A stretch of DNA of 17,000 bases from Owenia fusiformis (GCA_903813345.2 CAIIXF020000386.1:1-17000), one strand, 5' to 3'. Counted from the first letter of the stretch, positions 1-8,525 are shown. Notes: a model not told the origin generated them from the sequence alone. Program-made: numbers and translations.

Positions 1-79
1 GTTTGAGAGATGAAACTTAGAATTTAGCTCATTGTGACAACTTTTGAGGGTTGAGATTTATTTTTGTCCCCCACTTTAC

Positions 80-175
80 ATGTATGAGTTGTGCTGCATT
101 TAGCGCTTCTTGTGAAGGCACAAGCTCTAGCGGCTTGTTCTTGAAATTTCTTCTACGGAAGACAGGCTGTGCCAT
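80..175 (-). CDS. possible short coding exon, unidentified host gene (partial)
   Basis: On the minus strand an ATG at 175-173 directly follows a pyrimidine-rich stretch ending in CAG (176-178), a good splice acceptor. The frame stays open for 32 codons (MAQPVFRRRNFKN..., ending ...AAQLIH) and meets a donor-like GTAAAGT at 79-73 exactly on a codon boundary. The peptide starts basic (RRRNFKNK) and becomes amphipathic. If no splice occurs, the frame runs 16 more codons to a stop near position 29. I do not recognise the family. The reading would be a first coding exon after a 5'UTR intron, with the gene continuing off the left edge. The promoter-like patch at about 640-795 lies upstream on this strand, at a plausible distance. 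Splice-like sites around a 96-bp ORF can arise by chance, so confidence is low. Confidence 0.3.
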
Positions 176-644
176 CTGAAAATAAAGAGATGTTGATTTA
201 CATAAACAGTATATCATGAATTTAGTATAATCTGGTGTAAAAGCACTAGATATCTAGAAAAATATGACTTTAGGGTTGACAGATTTTTTTGAAAAAAATA
301 AAAATGACAATTATCAACACCAAAGTTACTTAAATTCAAGTTGCACTGATTGCGGAATATTTGGAGTATGATTCTAATTCAAAAGAACTAATAACAAGGT
401 TAAAAAACGGTGAATTGTCAGAAAATCCGAACCGTTATTTTTTCAAAAAGTTGAAAAACAACAAGGACATTTATATCAAAAGTTCGGCAATAAATCGGCC
501 AATTTCAGCTTCCAAACTTTATATTTCTTACCTCTATATATATATCCTTCAACAAGATCAACAAATTATCACTAACGATGTATTTCAACTGTAATATTTG
601 AAGTTTTGTTTTGATTTCGAAACTCACTTCAAATTTTGAAATTC

Positions 645-792
645 AATATGGCTGACAGAGGGTAGTCCCAGGGAATTCCATGACGTCATGAATTGATAAC
701 ATTGAGAAATTTTACCGGCTTCTGATTGGTCAACATTTAGAAGAATTGAGAAGATTGAGAAAATATTGAGAAAAAATCTAGATTCCTATTGG
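645..792. promoter_or_regulatory. promoter-like cluster: YY1-like site, CRE, two CCAAT boxes
   Basis: AATATGGCTG at 645-654 resembles a YY1 site. TGACGTCA at 681-688 is a perfect cAMP-response-element palindrome. ATTGG (CCAAT on the minus strand) occurs at 725-729 and 788-792. Such a mix is common in TATA-less housekeeping promoters. It could drive the putative minus-strand exon at 80-175. No transcript evidence is available, and single motifs of this size occur by chance. Confidence 0.3.
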
Positions 793-822
793 ATGATGCA
801 TCTTCTCAATCTACTCAATCTT
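740..822. repeat. imperfect inverted repeat, arms about 21 bp
   Basis: The left arm (about 740-762, GAATTGAGAAGATTGAGA) is nearly the reverse complement of the right arm (about 800-822, TCTTCTCAATCTACTCAATC), allowing one 1-bp gap and one or two mismatches. The loop is about 38 bp. It ends ten bases before the TTAA that opens array 1. It could be a fold-back remnant or simple-sequence noise. Confidence 0.4.
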
Positions 823-835
823 TGCGTTTTATTAA

Positions 836-1304
836 GGTATGAGGTTCCATATCCATCCGCCAAAAGGTATGACCCCTATATAGTCCATTTAAAAACTCGT
901 GGTATTGTTCTAAATAACGCCATAGTTTGCTTCTAGGGTACCTAGTATGCCACTATTTGGTATCAAAATAAAGAGGAGGAGTTCAACTTTCATTTGAATT
1001 ACGAAAATAGCGATGTAGGTCAAAAATAGTTCCGACGTGAAGGTGTTTACTACGCGTTTGCCCGTCATATCAGAATTGAGGAAGTGGTAGCAAACGCGAG
1101 TCACAATAAATGGACGCTGATATCTCAAAAAGTAACCTGACTCCCTATAATTTGATGTAGATCAATCAAACCCCTATATGAACAGGTACATTTTGATATA
1201 TAACACTATGGGGGGTAAGCGTTTTATAGTTGGTCACGAACGCCATATGTGCAAAGTATTGTTATGAATTTTCGAATTTGGTGTTGGATTACGGTACTCA
1301 TACC
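836..1304. mobile_element. M1: 469-bp TTAA-flanked module with short terminal inverted repeats (MITE-like)
   Basis: It begins GGTATGAG and ends CTCATACC, an 8-bp perfect inverted repeat, and is flanked by TTAA at 832-835 and 1305-1308. TTAA target duplications are typical of piggyBac and Kolobok DNA transposons. 5' purine-purine ends favour Kolobok over piggyBac, although I cannot assign the superfamily. A third GGTATGA lies inside near 866. There is no transposase; the 72-codon minus frame starts with TTG and is not a credible gene. It would be a non-autonomous element. Confidence 0.6.
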
Positions 1305-1308
1305 TTAA

Positions 1309-2091
1309 TATGAGGCCCAAAATTGTCTGCTAGTTGGCCAGAGACCAATATTCTAGCAGAATTTGAGAACAGAATCGATTTTTTCGTTCTGCGTAGGGCA
1401 AACAATGATTTGAAATCACTTTCAACCATTCTGTGAGTATAAGAATGGTCATAAGAGGCCCGTGGAGGGTCATGGATGAAAGAGAGCCCTCTGAAATTCC
1501 GTCAAAATTGCAGGTTATTTCTTCATTTTTTGCTAAAATTACATGATTTTCAGGGCCCATATCTCAGTGAAATTGCTACAATGTAGCGATTTTTCATTTT
1601 TACAGGCTAGATACACGTGTCAGGCCGACAGAAACAGTAATCATGTGTGATTTTTAAATTGCTACATTGTAGCAATATTTATTTCAAAATACAGGTGTGA
1701 GGGAAACTGCAATTTAGTTAGATTTGGGCGAAAATGGCCAAGTTTCAGTCAAAATCCTCGGGACACAGGGCCTTTGTCTTAGATTTAGTCAATGATGCAA
1801 CTCTTAGTAGAAGGTGTGCCATATAGGGAATGAAAGCTGTTTGTCAGACGTATCATCTTCTTCAATAAACTCAGAGATAGTCAGGTTAGATTTGTGACGT
1901 CACAGTGGCAAAGTTAGACTAGCATATTTAGACGTATTTGGGGTAGGGCAAATTAACCCTTTCTAGCCTAAATGGATAAATTTTTCACATATTCAGCCAG
2001 TTCCGACGTTTTTATGCATTTTTGAACTAAAAATGATATTTTCTGCCAAAAAAAGTTGCAGAGACAAAAATCAGTGTGATGTCATAACACA
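1309..2091. repeat. S1: 783-bp spacer of array 1
   Basis: It sits between TTAA 1305-1308 and TTAA 2092-2095, and starts TATGAGGCCC and ends AACACA, so it has no terminal inverted repeats of its own. It contains two related 19-bp palindromes (1572-1590 and 1658-1676) and a perfect GTGACGTCAC palindrome (1894-1903). A 76-codon minus-strand frame with an ATG (1560 to 1330) is present in all three S copies, but the copies are identical, so its openness says nothing about selection. It matches no family I recognise. Confidence 0.7.
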
Positions 2092-2095
2092 TTAA

Positions 2096-2201
2096 GGTAT
2101 GAGGTTCCATATCCATCCGCCAAAAGGTATGACCCCTATATAGTCCATTTAAAAACTCGTGGTATTGTTCTAAATAACGCCATAGTTTGCTTCTAGGGTA
2201 C
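2096..2201. mobile_element. M2, left part (split by the retrotransposon)
   Basis: These are the first 106 bp of an M module, identical in appearance to M1, interrupted after GTAC (2198-2201). The remainder resumes at 11149. Adding 363 bp from the other side and leaving out the duplicated GTAC restores exactly 469 bp, which proves the insertion boundaries. Confidence 0.85.
2198..2201. repeat. target-site duplication GTAC, left copy
   Basis: GTAC immediately precedes the LTR terminus TGTAAC and is repeated at 11145-11148 after the other LTR. Uninterrupted M copies read CTAGGGTACCTAG here with a single GTAC. Confidence 0.93.
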
Positions 2202-2209
2202 TGTAACAA

Positions 2210-2259
2210 CTAGCCTAATTTGGGTAGTGTGGATGGTTGTTATTTATTTTATTAGGCTA
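2210..2259 (-). terminator. poly(A) signals enclosed in a 10-bp inverted repeat
   Basis: In element sense, two overlapping AATAAA hexamers (2247-2252 and 2242-2247) lie about 45 bp before the LTR end. They are bracketed by perfect inverted arms CTAGCCTAAT (2210-2219) and ATTAGGCTAG (2250-2259), so the RNA could form a 10-bp stem with the signals at the stem base and loop. Cleavage about 15-25 nt downstream would leave a U5 of only about 20 bp. The copy in the other LTR is at 8288-8337. Confidence 0.55.
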
Positions 2260-2447
2260 GGTCACTTCGAGGGATACTTGGTGCACATTAAATGCACGTG
2301 AAGATATAGCGACACAACATCGAATATAAAATAAACACACATATATTGTTGCTTATTCAGCCCAAAAATGTATACAGAATAAATCGATGTAAAATTAAGT
2401 TGTAGAGAGGCTACTTGAAAGTCCTTTGTTTATGTGAAATATCAAAG

Positions 2448-2453
2448 TTTATA
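2448..2453 (-). promoter_or_regulatory. alternative TATAAA box downstream of the minisatellite (left LTR copy)
   Basis: On the minus strand TATAAA occurs just past the minisatellite in the sense direction. Its right-LTR copy at 8526-8531 would be the one that drives the element. A start about 30 bp downstream would give a conventional R of about 200 bp and place the whole minisatellite in U3. Confidence 0.35.
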
Positions 2454-2480
2454 TTAAAGAGTGTCTATTCTTCTCTATAT

Positions 2481-4418
2481 CAGTTGTCGAAAATTGCTAT
2501 CTTTCTGACATCAGTTATCGAGAATATTCTAAGTTTCTGGACATCAGTAATCGAAATATTCTAAGTTTCTGGACATCATTGGTCGAGAATATTCTATCTT
2601 TCTGACATCAGTTATATCTTCTAAGTTTCTGGACATCAGTTACACGAAATATTCCAAGTTTCTAGGCATCAGTCGTTGAAATATTCTAAGTTTCTGGACA
2701 TCAGTAATCGAAATATTCTAAGTTTCTGGACATCATTGGTCGAGAATATTCTATCTTTCTGACATCAGTTATATCTTCTAAGTTTCTGGACATCAGTTAC
2801 ACGAAATATTCCAAGTTTCTAGACATCAGTCGTTGAAATATTCTAAGTTTCTGGACATCAGTAATCGAAATATTCTAAGTTTCTGGACATCATTGGTCGA
2901 GAATATTCTATCTTTCTGACATCAGTTATATCTTCTAAGTTTCTGGACATCAGTTACACGAAATATTCCAAGTTTCTAGACATCAGTCGTTGAAATATTC
3001 TAAGTTTCTGGACATCAGTAATCGAAATATTCTAAGTTTCTGGACATCATTGGTCGAGAATATTCTATCTTTCTGACATCAGTTATATCTTCTAAGTTTC
3101 TGGACATCAGTTACACGAAATATTCCAAGTTTCTAGACATCAGTCGTTGAAATATTCTAAGTTTCTGGACATCAGTAATCGAAATATTCTAAGTTTCTGG
3201 ACATCATTGGTCGAGAATATTCTATCTTTCTGACATCAGTTATATCTTCTAAGTTTCTGGACATCAGTTACACGAAATATTCCAAGTTTCTAGACATCAG
3301 TCGTTGAAATATTCTAAGTTTCTGGACATCAGTAATCGAAATATTCTAAGTTTCTGGACATCATTGGTCGAGAATATTCTATCTTTCTGACATCAGTTAT
3401 ATCTTCTAAGTTTCTGGACATCAGTTACACGAAATATTCCAAGTTTCTAGACATCAGTCGTTGAAATATTCTAAGTTTCTGGACATCAGTAATCGAAATA
3501 TTCTAAGTTTCTGGACATCATTGGTCGAGAATATTCTATCTTTCTGACATCAGTTAATATTCTAAGTTTCTGGACATCAATTACACGAAATATTCCGAGT
3601 TTCTAGACATCAGTTATCGGGAATATTCTATCTTTCTGACATCAGTTGCTGGGAATATTCTATCTTTCTGACATCAGTTATCGAAATATTCTAAGTTTCT
3701 GGACATCGGTTGCCGGGAATATTCTATCTTTCTGGACATCAATTGTCGAGAATATTCTATCTTTCTGGGATGTCGTAAATATTCTAAGTTTCTGGACATC
3801 AGTTGCCGGGAATATTCTATCTTTCTGACATCAGTTATATCTTCTAAGTTTCTGGACATCAATTGTCGAGAATATTCTATCTTTCTGGGATGTCGTAAAT
3901 ATTCTAAGTTTCTGGACATCAGTTGCTGGGAATATTCTATCTTTCTGACATCAGTAATCGAAATATTCTAAGTTTCTGGACATCAATTGTCGAGAATATT
4001 CTATCTTTCTGGGATGTCGTAAATATTCTAAGTTTCTGGACATCAGTTGCCGGGAATATTCTATCTTTCTGACATCAGTTATATCTTCTAAGTTTCTGGA
4101 CATCGGTTGCCGGGAATATTCTATCTTTCTGGACATCAGTTATCGGGAATATTCTATCTCTCTGGACATCAGTTATACGAAATATTCTAAGTTTCTGGAC
4201 ATCAGTTGCCGGGAATATTCTATCTTTCTGACATCAGTTATCGAAATATTCTAAGTTTCTGGACATCAGTTATCGGGAATATTCTATCTCTCTGGACATC
4301 AGTTATACGAAATATTCTAAGTTTCTGGACATCAGTTGCCGGGAATATTCTATCTTTCTGACATCAGTTGCTGGGAATATTCTATCTTTCTGGGATGTCG
4401 TAAATATTCTAAGTTTCT
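2481..4418. repeat. minisatellite array in left LTR, ~28-bp units with a 157-bp higher-order repeat
   Basis: Units follow GAATATTCTAAGTTTCTGG-ACATCAGT or the variant GAATATTCTATCTTTCTG-ACATCAGT, roughly 65-70 of them. From about 2517 to 3558 they form a 157-bp higher-order repeat; the marker CGTTGAAATATT recurs at 2674, 2831, 2988, 3145, 3302 and 3459, always 157 bp apart. After about 3560 the order is less regular. Many units contain the palindrome AGAATATTCT. The Arg/Glu/Tyr-rich and Leu/Ser/Phe-rich open frames here are by-products of the repeat, not genes. Confidence 0.93.
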
Positions 4419-4517
4419 CAGCCTCTTAGTCCCTCGTCTGTAGATGAGACACTGACATAGGAGCTCCTTCCTCTTCAAAAGTGGTGTACGTGTCTGCTAG
4501 GAGCGATCAGTGCTCTG

Positions 4518-4525
4518 TATTTATA
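4518..4525 (-). promoter_or_regulatory. TATAAATA box (left LTR copy)
   Basis: GGGGTATAAATACAGAG reads on the minus strand, a strong TATA context. The functional copy for element transcription is in the right LTR at 10596-10603; this copy could drive read-out transcription into the LTR minisatellite and array 1. Confidence 0.6.
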
Positions 4526-5066
4526 CCCCAGACAGGTTTTGCACACGAACCTAACAAGTGATTAATGGGCTGATGCAATACCTAGTCAGTCACTAGAATC
4601 CCAGGCAGGATATCACTAGTGCAAAATAAACAACCATGGTGCAATGAGGAAATAACTTTTGCAAAATAAATGACTTTGCCTAGCAATCACGATTTCTGCT
4701 GTTTAACACAAAACGAACACATATCTTGTAATGTATTAGCTAGATTAAGATATAAACTAGATAAATATAACAAAAACCAATCATCATTGGCTCTAATTAT
4801 GGTGAAATTGCAAGGAAAAACGAGTAAGTGAATGTAGGTCAGCAGGAAGTGAGAAAAATGTACAGATAAAAACAAAAATAAATCTCACAGAAAATAGCAG
4901 TTAAAACGACTCCCTGTACATCTAAAGTGTTCCACACATTAATGTAAGTATAACACCTATCAAGCTTGACTGGGAAACAGTTTCCTACTGTCAAAACTGT
5001 CTGAACTGCTAGAAAATGGTACTGGACTCCAAAAATAAAAAATTGAAAAATTAAAAATTTGTTACA

Positions 5067-5078
5067 CTCCTCCCATCC
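5067..5078 (-). other. polypurine tract
   Basis: In element sense GGATGGGAGGAG abuts the 3' LTR start TGTAAC. This is the expected plus-strand primer position. Its uninterrupted purine core is GGGAGGAG (5067-5074). Confidence 0.85.
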
Positions 5079-5411
5079 AATGATTTTGGTGTTTACAACA
5101 CCAAGCCTAAGTACATAAAAAGATAACAAATTTTTCCTAACTAGATATTTTCTAAAAAATATAACCTGCCAAATAAACTTAACCCCAGGGTCAACTAGCT
5201 GCAACTACAATGCACAACGAAAGTTCAGAAACCTAAACTCATTAAACGCTGGTATCTCAAAACTTAACACTAAATATCTAACTACCTACTTAATACAAAT
5301 GTCTAACTACTATGTACAAAAACCTTTCAGTTTTAGCTCTCAGCTAATTGTTAAGTATGAATACAAAATTATACTCATGCTAAATGTCTCGTTCAAGGCT
5401 CAACTCTCTGG
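5079..5411 (-). other. non-coding 3' segment of the element, joined where pol should be
   Basis: About 330 bp separates the gag-protease stop codon from the purine tract. It is AT-rich with stops in every frame and no RT, RNase H or integrase motif. An open frame of 121 codons (5204 to 4839) crosses into the LTR and resembles no integrase C-terminus I know. In a full Gypsy element about 3 kb of pol would lie between the ORF and this 3'UTR-like tail, so one large internal deletion is the simplest explanation. Confidence 0.6.
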
Positions 5412-8231
5412 TTAGTGCTTCACTCTATGGGAATAACAATGATCCCTCCAGTCGCCATCCAAGTCACGTTCAGGTTGAGTCCTCAAATGTCTCATTCTAT
5501 AAATTTTGGATAGGGGTGCCTTAGCTGAGTAAGTTCTGGGTTTCTCATCCTTACTGTCAATTCTAAGGTTGTAGTCTTCACTTAGCCCAGACACTTTACA
5601 ACATCTTTTGTTCCTGGCACATCTATGTCCTCTGAAGCGGGAAAAACCAGCTAGATCCGCAGCTGTCCTCCTAGACGATCTCTTGGGATATGTCGAGCTG
5701 TCTCTCGTCCCGAATCTTTCTCGTTGATCTACCTCTCTGTCTTTGACTTCACTCGCTTGATCTTTAGGCACTCTTGAGTCTATAGGGTGATCATAAAAAC
5801 TTCCAGGATTCTCTTGTTCAAATGTCATTTTACACTGACGATAGTTCAACACAGCTCCAGAGGCAGCTAAGTAATCGGTGCCTAAGATTCCGTCAAAGCC
5901 AATATCGGCCACAACAACCTCTATGTTCTCTGTATGACCATCAATGTTAACCTCAAGACATGAAACACCTTTCATTTGCAGCGGTTGTCCACCAGCTTGC
6001 AAGATAACTCTCTTAGGCGGCTCAAGCTTGGGTCTTCTGTGTTTAGGTATATTCTGGTAGACCTTTGAACTCATGATAGTACTAGCTGCTCCAGAGTCAA
6101 CTAGAAATGAAACATTGGTGTCGCAAACTGTACCATGCGCCACTATCTTCTGAGTGTCCTTGGAAGACTTAACATCATTCCCCTGCAGAGAAAGAAATTC
6201 AATGGTAGCAATCTGGCCAGATCTCTCCTGTGCTGTTTTATCTTGCTCTTCGGCACGCTTCCTTGAATAACAATCAGCTATCCGGTGACCAGGCTTGTGA
6301 CAATAGAAACATTTAGGTCTATTGTTCATGTTCTCCCTATTTGTAGATTCCAATCTGGTTAACTTCATCAGGTCAACCATTTTCTCCAGGTTCTTGGTGC
6401 AAGTTTCTTGCACAGCTTGTTGCATTTGTTCTATCATTTGAGCCATCTTCTGGAACACATCTTCCTTATTATCAGGAATACTTACAGAGTTGCAGTACTC
6501 TTCCTCAGAATCGATGAAGCTCACTCTTAACTTTGGTTTTTGGCCTTTCCTTATTCGTTCTGACTCTAGAAACGACTCCTCCTTTAGGGCTACTTCTATG
6601 GCCTTATCGAGTGTTATACATTCTTTCAAGTGTATTGTTCGTCTTATATCATCATCCTGAATAGCTTGCTCAAAGCTCCGTCTCGCTAGGCGATCTTGGG
6701 CTGACTGGCTCATCTCCGGATAAGCTAAGGCTGTGAGCCTGCGGATGTCCTGGCCCAATGCCGGAAGGGATTCCTTTGGTTTTCGAATTCGGCCAACTAA
6801 CTCTGCCTCATAGACGTCAGCTTTACCCCCAGGGCCAAAACGCTTCTCCAGGGCTAGGAGGAGTTGATCGTAGCTATAATCATGTCCCATCTCTAGCACT
6901 ATTTGTTGGGCAGGTCCTCTCAGACTTGTTGCTAAGAACCTCCTCTTCTCCTCTTCCGACCATTTATTAGCCTCCCCACAAATCTCGAAATATGCTCTGT
7001 AATCTTGCCATGGTGTAGTTCCAGAATAAACGTCAGGTTTGATTTTGCTTTTGCTGGATTGTTCAGAAGTTCCTTTTACAAGTTTATCACATAACTTGGA
7101 ACACATTTTGACAAGCTCTGCTGATAGATTTGAACCATGAAGGCTATCATCATTTTCCGATCTGTCCACTGGACCATCTGGCTTCGGACTAGGAGATCTC
7201 TTCGGTGGTGAATCCTTTGGTTGATTCAACGGCTCTTCCCTCTGGTATGGAGAAAAGTTTTGAGCAGAGGTAAAATCAGCAAGCTCATCCCCTAATTTAG
7301 TCCCGATTGAATCACAACCTTCTAAATCTTCAGGTTGCTGGTTGAATTCCGGGCTATTATCCTCCATCAACTTTGTACCAGGTTTCAATGAAACTTCATC
7401 CTGCCTATACAGTTTCCAAGGCTTTGTCACATCTGAAGCCAATAGGGTGGGTGTAAATGTCGGCATTGTAGGTTGGTGTTGGCTACCCTCGATCAAGGGA
7501 GTCTGCATTCTGGCGACATGCTCTATATGACTGGAGTAATCATGTGATGGTGGAATACTAGCTTGAATTTTCTCCATCTGACTCTTGATACCCTGTAGTT
7601 GTGTCTGTTGTTGATCCTGACAACGTCGAACTTGCTCTGCGATCTGGGTAATGTTGTGTACTTGAGTACTTTGGGTCTCCAATACTTGCTTCATACACTT
7701 CTGTTGGCTTTCAGCCAATTTTTGCATCTGTCTTTGTTGAGCCACCAAAGATTCACTAAACATCTCAATCCTTCTCTCAATCCTTCTCTCAATCTTGCTT
7801 TCTATTACGTTTAAGTCTGGTCTCCTTGGATCCTCTTCTCTAAACCTCCTGGTTGATCCGCCAACAACAGAAGAAGTTAAAGGAAATCTTTGTCTTCCTT
7901 GGGGATCTCTTCTTTGAGAGATGGGGTCAAATGGCGTCTCAAGTTCTGACATTACACCTCCTGTCCAATATCCTGTACTCGATAAACTGGGCAACCCTCT
8001 CTGCTCAGTATTAATCTCAGTCATTTTGGGTCTGGCTCCTTCTGCCAGGGTGACCTTCCCAGGGGACTGTTCCTGTTCAGCATTATCTTCTATCACTGGT
8101 GCTGTCTCATCAGCAGCTGTTGGATTATCAATTTCCATATCATCTGACTTGAAAAAAACTGTTTTCTCCAGGTCCCCCTCAGTTACGTCCTCAACAGCTG
8201 GAGGAGTTGGAAAGTCAGGTCCTTGTTCCAT
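5412..8231 (-). CDS. gag-pro: Gag-protease polyprotein of an LTR retrotransposon (939 aa, RT/IN missing)
   Basis: The start is ATG at 8231; the frame opens two codons earlier with TTG, which is not used. The stop is TAA at 5414-5412. Order: acidic N-terminus; coiled coil about 141-223 (Glu/Gln/Arg heptads, including an IERRIERRIE duplication); Pro/Ser-rich linker to about 390; capsid-like region about 398-565 (VYSGTTPWQDYRAYFE, then ...LEKRFGPGG...); zinc knuckle CX2CX4HX4C at 641-654 (CFYCHKPGHRIADC), which binds the RNA genome; retropepsin-like protease from about 700 with catalytic DSG in VDSGAAST (711 on) and ILGTDYL (782-788), which would cut the polyprotein in virus-like particles as a homodimer. 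The last ~130 residues are basic and Arg/Cys-rich, without recognised domain; the end has weak similarity to the stretch before RT. Intact ORF with no frameshift in gag or protease. Confidence 0.92.
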   Translation of the reverse strand: MEQGPDFPTPPAVEDVTEGDLEKTVFFKSDDMEIDNPTAADETAPVIEDNAEQEQSPGKVTLAEGARPKMTEINTEQRGLPSLSSTGYWTGGVMSELETPFDPISQRRDPQGRQRFPLTSSVVGGSTRRFREEDPRRPDLNVIESKIERRIERRIEMFSESLVAQQRQMQKLAESQQKCMKQVLETQSTQVHNITQIAEQVRRCQDQQQTQLQGIKSQMEKIQASIPPSHDYSSHIEHVARMQTPLIEGSQHQPTMPTFTPTLLASDVTKPWKLYRQDEVSLKPGTKLMEDNSPEFNQQPEDLEGCDSIGTKLGDELADFTSAQNFSPYQREEPLNQPKDSPPKRSPSPKPDGPVDRSENDDSLHGSNLSAELVKMCSKLCDKLVKGTSEQSSKSKIKPDVYSGTTPWQDYRAYFEICGEANKWSEEEKRRFLATSLRGPAQQIVLEMGHDYSYDQLLLALEKRFGPGGKADVYEAELVGRIRKPKESLPALGQDIRRLTALAYPEMSQSAQDRLARRSFEQAIQDDDIRRTIHLKECITLDKAIEVALKEESFLESERIRKGQKPKLRVSFIDSEEEYCNSVSIPDNKEDVFQKMAQMIEQMQQAVQETCTKNLEKMVDLMKLTRLESTNRENMNNRPKCFYCHKPGHRIADCYSRKRAEEQDKTAQERSGQIATIEFLSLQGNDVKSSKDTQKIVAHGTVCDTNVSFLVDSGAASTIMSSKVYQNIPKHRRPKLEPPKRVILQAGGQPLQMKGVSCLEVNIDGHTENIEVVVADIGFDGILGTDYLAASGAVLNYRQCKMTFEQENPGSFYDHPIDSRVPKDQASEVKDREVDQRERFGTRDSSTYPKRSSRRTAADLAGFSRFRGHRCARNKRCCKVSGLSEDYNLRIDSKDEKPRTYSAKAPLSKIYRMRHLRTQPERDLDGDWRDHCYSHRVKH
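7763..7795. repeat. in-frame 12-bp tandem duplication inside gag
   Basis: TCAATCCTTCTC is repeated about two and a half times. On the coding strand it encodes IERR-IERR-IE in the coiled-coil region, so it lengthens the coil in four-residue steps without breaking the frame. Confidence 0.75.
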
Positions 8232-8260
8232 ATTCAAATATTGTATTACTAATCAACACA

Positions 8261-8278
8261 ATCCCACCACTGCCACCA
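8261..8278 (-). other. primer-binding site complementary to tRNA-Leu
   Basis: One base after the LTR end, the sense strand reads TGGTGGCAGTGGTGGGAT. Its complement ends in the universal CCA, and ATCCCACCACTGCCACCA matches the 3' end of metazoan tRNA-Leu(AAG), which in human differs at one position as I recall it. This fixes the transcription direction to minus and makes the right LTR the 5' LTR. Confidence 0.85.
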
Positions 8279-8525
8279 ATGTAACAACTAGCCTAATTTG
8301 GGTAGTGTGGATGGTTGTTATTTATTTTATTAGGCTAGGTCACTTCGAGGGATACTTGGTGCACATTAAATGCACGTGAAGATATAGCGACACAACATCG
8401 AATATAAAATAAACACACATATATTGTTGCTTATTCAGCCCAAAAATGTATACAGAATAAATCGATGTAAAATTAAGTTGTAGAGAGGCTACTTGAAAGT
8501 CCTTTGTTTATGTGAAATATCAAAG

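Larger units (their letters stand above)
176..831. other. left flanking non-coding DNA
   Basis: This AT-rich stretch holds no convincing gene. The longest open frame (361-594, plus) begins with TTG, has no good initiation context and is low-complexity Lys/Asn/Ile. A short TA run lies at 535-545. The right third contains the promoter-like cluster and an inverted repeat (both listed separately). The last bases before array 1 read GCGTTTTA and then TTAA. Confidence 0.6.
2202..5066 (-). repeat. left LTR (3' LTR in element sense)
   Basis: This 2865-bp repeat starts TGTAAC and ends GTTACA. It appears identical to 8280-11144. It is unusually long for a Gypsy-type LTR because about 1.94 kb is minisatellite (2481-4418). 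In the sense direction the order is: AT-rich U3 start, TATAAATA, minisatellite array, a second TATAAA, poly(A) signals and the terminus. As the 3' LTR it supplies the transcript end. Confidence 0.93.

Noticed and set aside
361-594. 77-codon plus-strand frame in the left flank
   Set aside because: TTG start, AT-rich low-complexity composition and no recognisable domain.
910-1128. 72-codon minus-strand frame in the M modules
   Set aside because: It starts with TTG, not ATG, and one M copy (M3) carries a single-base deletion that breaks it.
1445-1505. Hammerhead-ribozyme-like core in S (GGATGA, small AGAG/CTCT stem, GAAA)
   Set aside because: The CUGAUGA box is wrong at its first two positions and there is no room for stem I or a proper stem III. 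Looks accidental.
1330-1560. 76-codon minus-strand frame conserved in S1, S2 and S3
   Set aside because: The copies are recent duplicates, so shared openness is not evidence of selection; no domain or homology recognised.
3646-3919. Open frames of repeated NILSFW or MSRNLEY peptides in the minisatellite
   Set aside because: They are by-products of a ~28-bp repeat, occur on both strands, and have no independent start or family match.
2481-4418. Hammerhead-like CTGATGTCCAGAAAC on the sense strand of the LTR units, suggesting a retrozyme
   Set aside because: The seventh core base is T instead of A and stem II is absent. The element also encodes Gag-protease and has long LTRs, unlike retrozymes.
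2481-4418. CRISPR-like array (regular short repeats)
   Set aside because: Units are contiguous variants of one sequence with no unique spacers, and the context is eukaryotic LTR DNA.
4839-5204. 121-codon minus-strand frame across the interior/LTR boundary as an integrase C-terminus or envelope remnant
   Set aside because: No integrase zinc, DDE or GPY/F motif and no signal peptide or envelope pattern; it is a chance frame in AT-rich DNA.
7921-8379. 152-codon plus-strand frame opposite gag
   Set aside because: Shadow of the gag coding strand extending into the LTR; no independent support.
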